Shown: positions 51,982 through 60,831, counted from the first letter of the stretch. The stretch: DNA of 64,000 nt from Halovenus amylolytica (GCA_004015825.1 SAYS01000001.1:124001-188000), one strand, 5' to 3'. Made by a program: numbers and translations. The notes: generated by a model not told the origin, from the sequence alone.

Positions 51982-52433
51982 GCCGGCATCCACTGTTCAT
52001 GCCGCTAGTGCTCGTCGGCGGGCTCGTCTTCGGTTTCGGGCTCGGCTTCAGCCACATGGCTCGCCCGGAGGTCGTGATCGACTTCCTGACTTTCGAGGAC
52101 TTCGGTCTCCTCTTCGTGATGTTCGGCGGCTCGATCGTCGCCGGGATCGCGTTCTGGATACTCCCGAAACTCAGCGACAGTGCACCGCTGACGGGGAAAC
52201 CGTACGGGCGGCGGCTGAAGTCTTTCGACCGGAACGTGCTGGTCGGTGGCTCGATTTTCGGCGTCGGCTGGGGGCTGTCGGGGATCTGTCCCGGCGCGGC
52301 CTACGCCAGCCTCGGCGTCGGTAACTGGCCGATCCTCTACGCACTCGGTGGGATGTTCCTCGGGGCGTACGCACAGGGTGTCTGGCGAAGCCGCCAGACA
52401 GAAACGACGACAGCCGTTCCGAGCGACGACTAG
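51978..52433 (+). CDS. YeeE/YedE-like transporter (DUF6691-type)
   Basis: A 151-residue membrane protein with about four helices and a Cys motif LSGICPGAAY, characteristic of the DUF6691 partner of YeeE/YedE. Together with the preceding protein it probably forms one import unit for thiosulfate or a related sulfane. The GTG start overlaps the previous stop as GTGA, and the two are co-translated. Convergent with an HTH_10 regulator, seven bases between the stops. Confidence 0.88.
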   Translation: MSRHPLFMPLVLVGGLVFGFGLGFSHMARPEVVIDFLTFEDFGLLFVMFGGSIVAGIAFWILPKLSDSAPLTGKPYGRRLKSFDRNVLVGGSIFGVGWGLSGICPGAAYASLGVGNWPILYALGGMFLGAYAQGVWRSRQTETTTAVPSDD

Positions 52434-52440
52434 ACCGCGG

Positions 52441-52791
52441 TCAGTTTTTTCGATCCGCACAGCTGGAGACGAACGCTTTCATCAGCTTGCGCTCGACGGC
52501 GTTGAGCCGCTGTGACAGCGCGGAGGCGGTGACCCCGAGTGACCGCGAGAGCGTGTCGAGATCCGCCGCTTTTGGTTCGTCGTAGTAGCCGGCGTCGACA
52601 GCGAGCGTGGCCGCCTCCCACTGTTTCGGTGTAACGTTGCTGATCGGAACGGTACAGTCACCGACGCCGCCCGTACCGGCCCAGTCGACGCTGAATTCCG
52701 TGTCGCTACCGGAGTCAGCGAGGTAGGTCAAAAGCTCCTGGCCACGCTGTCTGTCGGGGAGCGTGATCGTGACCTTGACAGCCTGGCTCAC
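52441..52791 (-). CDS. HTH_10 (Bat-type) regulator, short form
   Basis: A 116-residue protein with the bacterio-opsin activator HTH at the C-terminus (SRSLGVTASALSQRLNAVERKL), preceded by the family linker SNVTPKQWEAATLAVDAGYY. The N-terminal part is short and has no PAS or GAF domain. Its GTG start overlaps the TorD stop (GTGA), so it is the last gene of the psrA-psrB-torD unit. It may regulate that operon. A second, longer HTH_10 regulator lies divergently upstream of psrA; the two may form a pair. Confidence 0.88.
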   Translation of the reverse strand: MSQAVKVTITLPDRQRGQELLTYLADSGSDTEFSVDWAGTGGVGDCTVPISNVTPKQWEAATLAVDAGYYDEPKAADLDTLSRSLGVTASALSQRLNAVERKLMKAFVSSCADRKN

Positions 52792-53387
52792 GGTTCGGTC
52801 ACCTGCCGTTCGGTGAGTTCGAACGCTGTTTCGACCTGCTCGACTGTCTCGACCAGCACGCTCGCTGCCCACTGATAGAACTCGGCACCCTCCGTCTCCT
52901 CGATCTGTCGCTGAAACGCCGAGAACCAGCCCATGTGGTCGGCATGAAAGTCGGCGTAGGCCTGCATCTGACCGGACTCGAGGAGTAACCCGGCGTACTC
53001 CAGCACCACGGCGACGTGGTCTGGTGGGTACGCGTCCGGGACGTCGATCCCGGCACGGTCGTACCGCTCGCGCATGTCGGTGGCCGCCGGCCCGCCGAGC
53101 AGTCCGCCCTGGCGGCCGTCCCACCACTGTTCGTAGGCCGACTGGGCGGGCGCTGCGTACGGGCCGTCGAACGCCTCGAACGTGCTCAGGTAGTGTTCGC
53201 GGAATTCGCCGGCCGTATCGACCGCAGGCGTCGGGGGGCGTTCGGGGCTGAAGCCGAGCCGTTCGCTGCGTTCGACCAGCTGGTCGTGGAGTGACCCGTC
53301 CTGTAACGCGTCGAGTAGTTCGTCATTGGGCGAGTCGAAACATCGGGCGAGCAGCGTGTATAGCTCCCCGACAGCTTCGGTGGTCAT
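52788..53387 (-). CDS. TorD-family molybdoenzyme chaperone
   Basis: A 199-residue all-helical protein of the TorD/DmsD family that binds the Tat signal of a molybdoenzyme and helps cofactor insertion. Family features include YTLLARCFDSPNDELLDAL near the N-terminus, YVEYAGLLL-like VLEYAGLLLESGQ, and DFHADHMGWFSAF, close to the TorD E-P-x-D-H region. It lies between the ferredoxin-type subunit gene (1 base between) and the HTH_10 gene (overlap). Its client is very likely the catalytic subunit encoded at 54042-56417. Confidence 0.9.
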   Translation of the reverse strand: MTTEAVGELYTLLARCFDSPNDELLDALQDGSLHDQLVERSERLGFSPERPPTPAVDTAGEFREHYLSTFEAFDGPYAAPAQSAYEQWWDGRQGGLLGGPAATDMRERYDRAGIDVPDAYPPDHVAVVLEYAGLLLESGQMQAYADFHADHMGWFSAFQRQIEETEGAEFYQWAASVLVETVEQVETAFELTERQVTEP

Positions 53388-53388
53388 T

Positions 53389-54045
53389 CTAGTTCCCCTC
53401 TCCGACTCTGTCGACGAGCGATTCGACGTCCTCGCTCCCGGTTCGCATCGGTTCGACGATCACGCGCTGGTTGTGTGCGCCGTTCTCGAAGCGTTCGACG
53501 GCCTCGTCGGAGGCGAGTTCGAGCATCTCTTCCTCGGGGCCAGCCTTGATGGCCTCCCCGACGCAGTTGTCGACACAGGACGGTTTGACACCGCCGTCTT
53601 CCGGCGTTTCGCGTTTGTCCTGCCCGTGTGCGCTCCCGGTGCCCTGGCCGAGACAGAGGTTACATTTCGACATCTTGTTGTCCTCCGCCTCGGAGAACGT
53701 CGGCGCGTCGTACGGACAGGCGTCGAGACACTGCTTGCAGGAGATACAGTCCGGCCGGTCGTGGGTCACGATCCCGTCTTCCTCGCGGATCTCGATGATG
53801 TCGACCGGACAGACGTCCACACACGGCGCGTCGTGACAGTGCATACACGAGGTGGAGATCGGGATCTCCTCGAAGGCGTCGCCCTCGTCACTCTCGTAGT
53901 GGTTGACGTTGCGCCAGTCGGCCATCTCCCGTTCCCGCTGTGAGACGCCTGGATCGCGGTTGTGGTAGTTTTTACACGAGACTGCACACGAGTGACAGCC
54001 GATACACCTGTTGAAGTCGTAGTAGAACACCCAGTTTTCGCTCAT
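53389..54045 (-). CDS. 4Fe-4S electron-transfer subunit (PsrB/DmsB-like)
   Basis: A 218-residue iron-sulfur protein with four cysteine clusters: CIGCHSCAVSC (residues 14-24), CMHCHDAPCVDVCP, CISCKQCLDACP, and CNLC with a later CVDNC. They are expected to hold four [4Fe-4S] clusters that pass electrons to or from the molybdenum subunit. No signal peptide, so it is exported with the catalytic subunit by Tat hitchhiking, as is usual for PsrB/DmsB. Its start overlaps the catalytic-subunit stop by four bases. Confidence 0.93.
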   Translation of the reverse strand: MSENWVFYYDFNRCIGCHSCAVSCKNYHNRDPGVSQREREMADWRNVNHYESDEGDAFEEIPISTSCMHCHDAPCVDVCPVDIIEIREEDGIVTHDRPDCISCKQCLDACPYDAPTFSEAEDNKMSKCNLCLGQGTGSAHGQDKRETPEDGGVKPSCVDNCVGEAIKAGPEEEMLELASDEAVERFENGAHNQRVIVEPMRTGSEDVESLVDRVGEGN

Positions 54046-56417
54046 GATAGTTCACCTCCGGTTGGCGCAACGTCGACAGCGATGTGTCTGGCGACCATGC
54101 CCGTGATGGGGTCCATCTGTTTCGAGTGGACGTCCATGCTGTTCATTCCTTCTTCTTCGGGCTGGACCGATCCCGGCCCGAACCCGTACACCGTCGTCGT
54201 GAAGCCCCGCCGGGTCGATCCGGAGACGTAGGCCATCAACTCGCCGCTACCCGTCTCCGAGACGACATCGACCATGTCGCCGGTTTCGATCCCGCGGTCG
54301 GCGGCGTCGTCGGGGTGGAGCACGAGATAGTTGCCGCGGTAGTCCTCGTCTTCGAGTTCGTGGCGGCGTGCGTACCGCTCCTGGCTCCCTTTCAGGGCCT
54401 GGTCGCCGCCGTGGGAGAAAAACACCGCCCTGGTGTCGTAGAACTCCAGGGGGTACTCCCCGCCGGGTTCGTCGCCGTAGGTGCCCGGCGGCTGCCACTC
54501 GGGTGCGGTGGTCATCCCGGCCTCTTCAGCCGCGTTGGCAAACGGTGGGATGTGCCCCAGGTCGAACCAGAAGGTCGGACCGTCGCTCGATTTCCACGTC
54601 TCGTACTCGTACTCAGCGAGCAGTTCGTAGTTGTCGCCGCCGGATTCGAGTTCCGACAGCGTCAGGTCGACCTCGGAGAGCTGGTCGTTTATGATCTCTC
54701 TGTTGTCCTCCCAGGGGAAGTACTCGCCCCAGCCCATCGCCGCTGCCAGCCCGGCGATGATCTCGTAATCCGGCCTGGTGTTCCACTGTGGCTCGACTGC
54801 TGCGGTCGATCCGGTCACCCACGTCCGGTCGCTGTAGGCGCTCCAGCTCCCGGTTCCGAGGGTGTCTTTTTCGAGCTGACTCGCGTCCGGGAAGACGACG
54901 TCCGCGTTGCGGCTGACACCGTTCCAGTAGGCGTCGGTCGCGATGACCAGATCCATCTCCTCGATGGCCTCGCGCCACGCTGCTGCGTTGCCGTCTTTCA
55001 GTGGGTTGTCGTAGTGGACGTAGATCCCGTTTATGTGGCCGTTGTCGACCATATCCGGCACGAGGTTGTGTGCGATCCCCTCGATGTGACGCAGCGGGTA
55101 CTCGCTGTACTCGTCGTGCTTGTCGATCGCTTTCTGTTTCCCCTCGGCGTTGTTCGGCAGGTCGACACCCTGGATGGGTTCGGACTCGCCTTCGGGCGTG
55201 AACTCACAGACTTCGAACGGATCGGCGGTCGGCGCGGACTGCCACAGCCGGAGACCGCCGGGGCGGTCGATGTTGCCGACCAGCCCGTTGAGCGCGGTGA
55301 TGTTCTGGCTGGCCTTCCAGGAGTTGGCGTACTGTGCGGTGCCGGTCCACTGAGAGATGCCTGCTGCCGGGGCCGCTTCGGCGAAGCCGACCGCGATCTC
55401 GCGGATCTTTTCGGCGTCGATCCCGGTTTTCTCGGCGGCCCACTCCGGCGTCTTGTCCTCGACTGCGTTCCGGTAGGCCTCGAATCCGACAGTCTCCTCT
55501 CGGACGAACGACTCGTCGTAGAGCCCCTCCTCGATGATGACGTTGGCCATCGCAAGCGCCAGCGCGCCGTCGGTCCGCGGTCTGATCTGGAGCCACTCGT
55601 CGGATTTCTGGGCCGTCTCGGTGTGCTGTGGATCGATCGTCACGAGCGTCGCGTCGTTTTCCTCGATCGCGGTCAGCACACCTTTGGCCTCGAACTGGCC
55701 GGCGAACGATTCCAGCATGTTCCGCCCCCAGGCGATGATGAACTCCGAGTTCTGGTAGTCTGGGATACGGTTGTTCGATCCGACACCCATCATACCGCCG
55801 GTCATAAACGTCGGTCCGGCACAGACGTGGATCCCACGCGAGATCCGCTCGGGGGTGCCATAGAGGTTCTTCCAGAAGCGGTTGACGACCGGCGTCGTCG
55901 TCCAGCTCGCCGCGTTCAGGAACGTCTCGGAGCCATGGTCGTCGTCGAACTGTTCGAGTCGGTCGGCCGCATACGAGAACGCCTCGTCCCACGTCGCCTC
56001 GCGTAGCTCACCGTTCTCCCTGATGTAGGGCTGTTTGATCCGTTCTGGATCGTGGACCTTCTCGATCTGTGCCTGCCCTTTGGGGCAGACCGTTCCCTCG
56101 GTGCCAGCGCCGGCACTCCCGCGCGGGTGGCCATCGACGCCAGTGATGTCGACTGTCGCGCCGTCTTTGACTGTCACTTCCTGGCCACAGTTGTGATGAC
56201 AGATCCAGCAGTTCCCGTACGCGAGCTGGTCGGTCGCCGGCTCGTCCGGCTGATCCGGTTCGTCCGGCTCCGTTTCGTTCGTGGGCGTCTCCGTTGCTGG
56301 GTTGTCGTCGCTGTAGATATCGCCACAGCCGGCGATCGCCACGGCTGCGCTCGCGCCACCCACCTGGAGCAGCCTCCGCCGCGTCAGCCCGGATCGGTCC
56401 TCCGTCGAGTCACTCAT
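54042..56417 (-). CDS. Molybdopterin oxidoreductase, polysulfide/thiosulfate reductase-like catalytic subunit
   Basis: A 791-residue Mo-bis(MGD) enzyme of the DMSO reductase superfamily. The Tat signal is TRRRLLQVGG (12-21) with a lipobox (IAGC, Cys31). The [4Fe-4S] ligands are Cys70, Cys73, Cys77 and Cys111 (NCWICHHNC, TVCPKGQ). The probable Mo ligand is Cys199 (HVCAGPTFMTGG), as in the Psr/Phs/Nap branch rather than Ser as in DmsA. The neighbourhood of sulfur genes favours polysulfide, thiosulfate or sulfur reduction, with tetrathionate reductase as alternative; arsenate or nitrate is less likely. No NrfD-type membrane subunit is encoded here, so the lipid anchor may replace it. Confidence 0.9.
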   Translation of the reverse strand: MSDSTEDRSGLTRRRLLQVGGASAAVAIAGCGDIYSDDNPATETPTNETEPDEPDQPDEPATDQLAYGNCWICHHNCGQEVTVKDGATVDITGVDGHPRGSAGAGTEGTVCPKGQAQIEKVHDPERIKQPYIRENGELREATWDEAFSYAADRLEQFDDDHGSETFLNAASWTTTPVVNRFWKNLYGTPERISRGIHVCAGPTFMTGGMMGVGSNNRIPDYQNSEFIIAWGRNMLESFAGQFEAKGVLTAIEENDATLVTIDPQHTETAQKSDEWLQIRPRTDGALALAMANVIIEEGLYDESFVREETVGFEAYRNAVEDKTPEWAAEKTGIDAEKIREIAVGFAEAAPAAGISQWTGTAQYANSWKASQNITALNGLVGNIDRPGGLRLWQSAPTADPFEVCEFTPEGESEPIQGVDLPNNAEGKQKAIDKHDEYSEYPLRHIEGIAHNLVPDMVDNGHINGIYVHYDNPLKDGNAAAWREAIEEMDLVIATDAYWNGVSRNADVVFPDASQLEKDTLGTGSWSAYSDRTWVTGSTAAVEPQWNTRPDYEIIAGLAAAMGWGEYFPWEDNREIINDQLSEVDLTLSELESGGDNYELLAEYEYETWKSSDGPTFWFDLGHIPPFANAAEEAGMTTAPEWQPPGTYGDEPGGEYPLEFYDTRAVFFSHGGDQALKGSQERYARRHELEDEDYRGNYLVLHPDDAADRGIETGDMVDVVSETGSGELMAYVSGSTRRGFTTTVYGFGPGSVQPEEEGMNSMDVHSKQMDPITGMVARHIAVDVAPTGGELS

Positions 56418-56758
56418 CGGTCTGTCCTCCGATTCGGTTCCATCGGTCGGTCTGTCTCACGGTCATACCTATAGATACAGAGACCACTACCATCCCACTA
56501 CCTCGGGACCGATTTAGGTTTTATATACCCGCTGAACGGGGCAGGCCTGATACTGGTGGCGATAGATTCGGACAGATACTTCCACCCCGTGGGTGCAAAC
56601 TGCTTCAGTTTTGTATAGCTACCAGTATGAACTGCCAGCAGTCTTTCTCGGGTGCAACTGCAGACGCCTGGTAGTATTTATATTCACTGCTATATGATGG
56701 GAAGGAACCTACACATTGCAGGAACGACACTAGAGATACGACACGCAGCCACCGAACC
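56418..56758. other. Divergent region between PsrA-like gene and HTH_10 gene
   Basis: No credible gene in these 341 bases. Contents: on the left a TATATAAAACC-type element (minus strand, around 56515-56527) for the molybdoenzyme gene, then palindromic element copy B (56549-56628). On the right TATTTATATT and CTATATGATG, a plausible promoter for the regulator at 56759. Confidence 0.6.
56549..56628. repeat. Palindromic repeat element, copy B
   Basis: Outer arms GATACTGGTGGCGATA (56549-56564) and TATAGCTACCAGTAT (56614-56628) pair imperfectly, with differences from copy A that keep most pairing. Inner sequence CCACCCCGTGGGTG (56582-56595) and CTTCAGTTT (56603-56611) match copy A almost exactly. 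It lies between two divergent genes of the island. Confidence 0.7.
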
Positions 56759-57433
56759 ATGTCTATCGAAATGGAATCGCACGGGCGGGCGGATGGATCG
56801 ATCGAAAGCAAGAGCCTGCGGGTCGAACTCGAAATCGAACGTGGTGGTGCGTGTGTGATCGACGAGGTAACGGGGGACGTGGTCGACGTCGACGTCCGGT
56901 TTCACGACGAGCGCTGTCGTGTCGATCTGGACCTCAAAGACCACAACAATGGAGTGGCCACACGGTCGAGAAAACAGTTCACGTCGACGGTCTGTGATCA
57001 CTGTCCGGGAGCGGTCTTCTCGAAGTACGGCTGTATCCCGCGGTATCAGCGGACAGGAGCGGGATCGTTCGTGGTCGAAACGTACCTCTCGGACACCGAC
57101 GCCCTGTCGGGGCTGGTCAACGATATCCGGGATCGGTGTGCACGGGTCACCGTCCTGTCGATCACCTCGACCGAGGGAACTGCCCACCCCGAACACTGTT
57201 CTGTCGACGTCTCCGTGCTGACGCCGAAACAGCGCCAGGCAGTCGAAGAAGCACGAAAACAGGGCTACTACGGGCAGTGTTCGGATACCGAACTCGGCGA
57301 GGTCGCCGACTCCCTCGGCATCTCGCCGTCTGCGCTCTCCCAGCGACTCCAGCGTGCGGAGGCCAACGTCATGGGCCAGCTCTCCTTGGAGTGTGGTTGT
57401 TTCGACAGCTGTGACTCCGGTAGCTGTGAGTGA
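56759..57433 (+). CDS. Cysteine-rich HTH_10 (DmsR-like) regulator
   Basis: A 224-residue Bat-type regulator: the C-terminal HTH is SPSALSQRLQRAEANV preceded by SVLTPKQRQAVEEARKQGYYG. It is unusually rich in cysteines, with VCDHCPGAVFSKYGC (about residues 80-94) and a tail CGCFDSCDSGSC (212-223). These may ligate an Fe-S cluster, zinc or a redox switch. DmsR of Haloferax, which activates the DMSO reductase operon, is the same class. Divergent from the psrA-like gene, it is the best candidate for its activator. Confidence 0.85.
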   Translation: MSIEMESHGRADGSIESKSLRVELEIERGGACVIDEVTGDVVDVDVRFHDERCRVDLDLKDHNNGVATRSRKQFTSTVCDHCPGAVFSKYGCIPRYQRTGAGSFVVETYLSDTDALSGLVNDIRDRCARVTVLSITSTEGTAHPEHCSVDVSVLTPKQRQAVEEARKQGYYGQCSDTELGEVADSLGISPSALSQRLQRAEANVMGQLSLECGCFDSCDSGSCE

Positions 57434-57518
57434 TCGTGGGAACGGTCGCTCTCACACGCTGTTCTCGATTCGTGGCACTGGGCGTCAGCTACTCACCGGA
57501 TCGAATCCAATCTCACAT

Positions 57519-58751
57519 ATGGTGTCGGAAGCTCCACCTGTGTCGACCGAGCGCGTCTTCGAGATCGCAACGGAACTGCTCGCCGTCGACACGCAGAACC
57601 CACCCGGTGAGACCCGTGCACTCGCAGAGTGGGTGGACTCGTTTTTTACCGATCTCGGCCTCGAAACCGAGACCGTCGCAACCGACCCCGTGAAGCCCAA
57701 CGTCCTCACGACGATTCCCGGCGAGACAGAGCGCACGCTGCTTTACAACGGCCACATCGATACGGTCCCCTTCGACGCCGACGAGTGGACCTACGACCCG
57801 CTCGGCGAACGCGAAGCGGACAGACTGTACGGGCGCGGCGCGACCGATATGAAAGGGCCACTCGCGGCGATGTTACACGCCGCTGAGGCGTTCGTCGAGA
57901 CCGACACAACACCGCCGGTGACACTCGCCTTCGCGGTCGTCAGCGACGAAGAGACCGGCGGCGACGCGGGTGTCGGAACCCTGCTCCGGCGCGAGGCCGT
58001 CGACGCGGATGCCTGTGTCATCGGTGAGACGACCTGTTCGAGGGGGCAGCACTCGGTGACCGTCGCCGACCGCGGGAGCATCTGGCTCACGCTCGAAGCC
58101 GAGGGCGTCTCTGCGCACGGCTCGCGTCCGATGCTCGGCGAGAACGCCATCGACCGGCTCTGGGCAGCCGTCACGACGCTCAGGACCCGCCTGTCAGATC
58201 GCGAGCTCTCGCTCCCCGCCGATTTCGAACGGATTTTGGCGGAGTCGGTGACCTACTACGAGCCGACGATGGGCGAACAGCAGGCCAGACGGCTCTTTGC
58301 CCGGCCGACAGTCAATCTCGGGACCATCGAGGGTGGGGAGAGCATCAACACGGTGCCGGGCACAGCGCGTGCACAGCTGGATATCCGGCTCACCGCTGGC
58401 ATCGAAACGAGCGAGATCCTGGCCGATATCCGCGACTGCCTGGCCGCCTATCCCGCCGTCTCGATCGCCGACGTGAGCTGGTCTGTCGGTACCTACGAAC
58501 CGCCCGATAGCCCGCTCGTCGAGGCGGTGACGACCGTCGCGTCGGAGGCCATCGGCGACCGGATCTTCCGGCGCAGTGCGACCGGCGGCGGGGATACGAA
58601 GAAGTTCCGCAAGGCAGATATTCCGACCGTCGAGTTCGCGTTCGGAACCGACACCGTCCACGCCGTCGACGAGTACACCACGGCCGCGGCGCTGGCGGCC
58701 AACGCAGCGGTGTACAGCCGCCTGCCCGTTGTCTGGGCCGACGCAGTATAG
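57519..58751 (+). CDS. M20-family metallopeptidase/deacetylase (ArgE/DapE-like)
   Basis: A 410-residue cytoplasmic di-zinc hydrolase. Metal and catalytic residues are seen in LLYNGHIDTVP (His and catalytic Asp), GRGATDMKGPLAA (bridging Asp), SDEETGGDAG (catalytic Glu-Glu) and TDTVHAVDEY (C-terminal His). The dimerisation domain lies between about residues 180 and 300. The substrate (N-acyl amino acid, dipeptide or succinyl-diaminopimelate) is not determined by sequence. Start at an ATG 85 bases after the HTH_10 gene. It interrupts the sulfur genes but may simply be an unrelated neighbour. Confidence 0.9.
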   Translation: MVSEAPPVSTERVFEIATELLAVDTQNPPGETRALAEWVDSFFTDLGLETETVATDPVKPNVLTTIPGETERTLLYNGHIDTVPFDADEWTYDPLGEREADRLYGRGATDMKGPLAAMLHAAEAFVETDTTPPVTLAFAVVSDEETGGDAGVGTLLRREAVDADACVIGETTCSRGQHSVTVADRGSIWLTLEAEGVSAHGSRPMLGENAIDRLWAAVTTLRTRLSDRELSLPADFERILAESVTYYEPTMGEQQARRLFARPTVNLGTIEGGESINTVPGTARAQLDIRLTAGIETSEILADIRDCLAAYPAVSIADVSWSVGTYEPPDSPLVEAVTTVASEAIGDRIFRRSATGGGDTKKFRKADIPTVEFAFGTDTVHAVDEYTTAAALAANAAVYSRLPVVWADAV

Positions 58752-58773
58752 TACTTTCATACTCTTGGAATAA

Positions 58774-58786
58774 ACGCACAATATTA
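58774..58786 (-). promoter_or_regulatory. Operator candidate S5 (TusA-SQR operon)
   Basis: ACGCACAATATTA contains, on the minus strand, the near-core TATTGTGCG. It overlaps the likely TATA element ATATTAAAG (about 58781-58789), 28-40 bases before the ATG at 58814. Confidence 0.5.
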
Positions 58787-58813
58787 AAGCGTTCGCGACC
58801 AAGAGTCAGCTGT

Positions 58814-59056
58814 ATGAGTGAAACTGATATCGAGCCGGCAGCGACGGTGGATGCACGCGGGGCGGCCTGCCCCGGTCCGTTGATGGATCTCATCGGCAAG
58901 ATCCGCGACGTCGAATCGGGTGACGTCGTCTGTCTGTTGAGCGACGCCGAGCAGTCACTGACCGACGTTCCGGAGTGGGCAGAGGAGGCAGGCAACGAAC
59001 TGCTCACTGTCGAGGAACCGGACGATCATTACGCGTTCTACGTGGTGAAATCATGA
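58814..59056 (+). CDS. tusA: TusA-family sulfur carrier protein
   Basis: An 80-residue TusA-fold protein with the persulfide cysteine in the CPGP motif (Cys19, GAACPGPLM). It overlaps the flavoprotein gene by four bases (ATGA). The second TusA of the window; the two differ in the motif (CPMP versus CPGP), consistent with different partners. It probably takes sulfane sulfur produced by the SQR-like enzyme. Confidence 0.93.
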   Translation: MSETDIEPAATVDARGAACPGPLMDLIGKIRDVESGDVVCLLSDAEQSLTDVPEWAEEAGNELLTVEEPDDHYAFYVVKS

Positions 59057-60192
59057 GCGACCATATCGTCATCCTCGGCGGTGGGACGGGTGGTACCGTG
59101 CTCGCGAACAACCTGGCCGAGCGACTCGGGTCGGAGATCGACAGCAGCGACGTGCGGGTCACGCTGATCAACGACGATCCGGAGCACGTCTACAAACCGG
59201 TGTGGCTGTACGTCCCCTTTGGCACACGTGAGCCCGAAGACGGCCGGCGACCGCTCGCCGACCTCGTCGACGACAGGGTCGAACTGAAAATCGACCGCGT
59301 CACGGCGATCGATCCCGACGCCCAGCAGCTGCATTCGACGGGGGAGGTTGGTCCGATCCAGTACGACAAACTCGTCGTCGCGACCGGATCGACGCTCGCA
59401 CCGGACGAGATTCCGGGCCTCGCCGAAGCCGGACACGACTACTACAGCGAGTCCGGCGCGCTCGAACTCCAGGACGAACTCCTTTCGTTTACCGAGGGGC
59501 ATCTCGTCTTGAGTGTCATCGGGAGCCCGCACATGTGTCCGGCGGCACCACTGGAGTTCGTCTTCATGGCCGACGACTGGCTGCGTGAACGCGGTCTCCG
59601 GGAGGACGTCGAGATCACCTACACCTATCCGATCCAGCGGGTCCACGGCAACCCCCACATCGCGGAGTGGGCACGGCCGATCATGGACGACCGCGACATC
59701 AACGTGGAGACCTTCTTCAACCCCGAGGAGATCGACGACGGGACGATCCACACGATGGAGGGGTCGGAGCTGTCCTACGACCTCCTGGTCGCGATTCCGC
59801 CCCACCGCGGGCTCGACCTCCTAACAGAGGCCGGGCTGGGTGACAGCGGCTGGGTCGACGTCGACAAACACACGCTCGAAGCCGAACACGCAGCGAACGT
59901 CTACGCGCTCGGGGACGCTGCAGCGACGGGCGTGCCGAAAGCGGGCAGTGTCGCGCACTACCAGGCTGGCGTCGTCAGCCAGCGACTCGCGAGCGAGGTG
60001 CGTGGCCGGCCAGCGACGGCGAGATACGACGGGAAGACGCTCTGTTTCGTCGAGACGGGGATGGATTCGGCCTCCTACGTCGAGTTCGACTACGAGCACC
60101 CGCCGTCGCCGGCACCCCCCTCGGAGAAACTCCACTGGTCGAAACTGGCCTACAACGAGTCCTACTGGCTCACTGCGCGGGGGTTGCTCTGA
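59053..60192 (+). CDS. Sulfide:quinone reductase-like FAD oxidoreductase
   Basis: A 379-residue flavoprotein of the SQR/FCSD family. FAD is bound by HIVILGGGTGGTVLANN (residues 4-20), with further motifs in KLVVATGSTLAP and ANVYALGDAAATGVPKAG. Cys in GSPHMCPAAPLEF is the conserved redox cysteine position; another cysteine is in LCFVETG. It probably oxidises sulfide or persulfide at the cytoplasmic membrane face and hands electrons to quinone. Co-translated with TusA and followed by the DUF1641 gene; the start at 59053 gives the standard length. Confidence 0.9.
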   Translation: MSDHIVILGGGTGGTVLANNLAERLGSEIDSSDVRVTLINDDPEHVYKPVWLYVPFGTREPEDGRRPLADLVDDRVELKIDRVTAIDPDAQQLHSTGEVGPIQYDKLVVATGSTLAPDEIPGLAEAGHDYYSESGALELQDELLSFTEGHLVLSVIGSPHMCPAAPLEFVFMADDWLRERGLREDVEITYTYPIQRVHGNPHIAEWARPIMDDRDINVETFFNPEEIDDGTIHTMEGSELSYDLLVAIPPHRGLDLLTEAGLGDSGWVDVDKHTLEAEHAANVYALGDAAATGVPKAGSVAHYQAGVVSQRLASEVRGRPATARYDGKTLCFVETGMDSASYVEFDYEHPPSPAPPSEKLHWSKLAYNESYWLTARGLL

Positions 60193-60194
60193 CC

Positions 60195-60818
60195 ATGTCC
60201 GAATCCACGAACAGACCGGACGATCTCGAAGCAGCAATCGCAGAGAATCCCGAGGCCGTCGCGGCCTTCGTCGAGCGACTCGACGCCGTCAACGAACTGC
60301 TCGACGTGCTGGCACTCGGTGAGGGTGCGCTCACAGACGAGATGATCGTCGAACTCTCGGGGACTGCCGCCACGCTCGCGGAGTCGGCGGACGGACTCGC
60401 CACCGAGGAGACTGCAGCGCTGGCCGAGACAGTCGGCGCGAACGGCGAGGAACTCGCAGAGGCGATGGAGACGCTGCTCGCACTCCAGCGAAGCGGTACG
60501 CTCGACGAACTCGCCGAAGTTGCGGAGGTCGCCTCACTTCTGACCGCTGCACTCGACGACGAGATGGTCCGCTCGCTCGCAGGGACGGGCAGTTCGCTCG
60601 GAGAAATTGCTGATACAGCCGCCGAGGATGACACCCGTGACGGACTCCAGACCGTTCTCTCGGGGGTCGGTGCAGCCGAGGGAAGCGACCCCGAACCGGT
60701 CGGCCCGGTCGGGCTCGTCCGGCAGATCCGCGATCCCGAGGTCCAGTACGGGCTCGGCTACGTCTTCGCGATTGCGAGAGCGATCGGCGAGAGACAGGCA
60801 GAAACAGACCGCAACTGA
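60195..60818 (+). CDS. DUF1641 protein
   Basis: A 207-residue, strongly acidic, mainly helical protein of the DUF1641 family. The family is found almost always next to SQR-like flavoproteins, TusA or formate dehydrogenase genes. The C-terminal GLVRQIRDPEVQYGLGYVFAIARAIG is its conserved core. Function unknown; a membrane or quinone-related helper of the SQR is likely. It begins two bases after the SQR stop and ends convergent with the TSUP gene, with a T6 run at 60844-60849 between them. Confidence 0.85.
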   Translation: MSESTNRPDDLEAAIAENPEAVAAFVERLDAVNELLDVLALGEGALTDEMIVELSGTAATLAESADGLATEETAALAETVGANGEELAEAMETLLALQRSGTLDELAEVAEVASLLTAALDDEMVRSLAGTGSSLGEIADTAAEDDTRDGLQTVLSGVGAAEGSDPEPVGPVGLVRQIRDPEVQYGLGYVFAIARAIGERQAETDRN

Positions 60819-60831
60819 CGACAGCCGCTTC

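Noticed and set aside
54084-56006. 640-codon open frame on the plus strand opposite the molybdoenzyme gene
   Set aside because: Typical high-GC antisense shadow: its residues are low-complexity Val/Asp/Arg with no family features, while the opposite strand has a complete Mo-enzyme.
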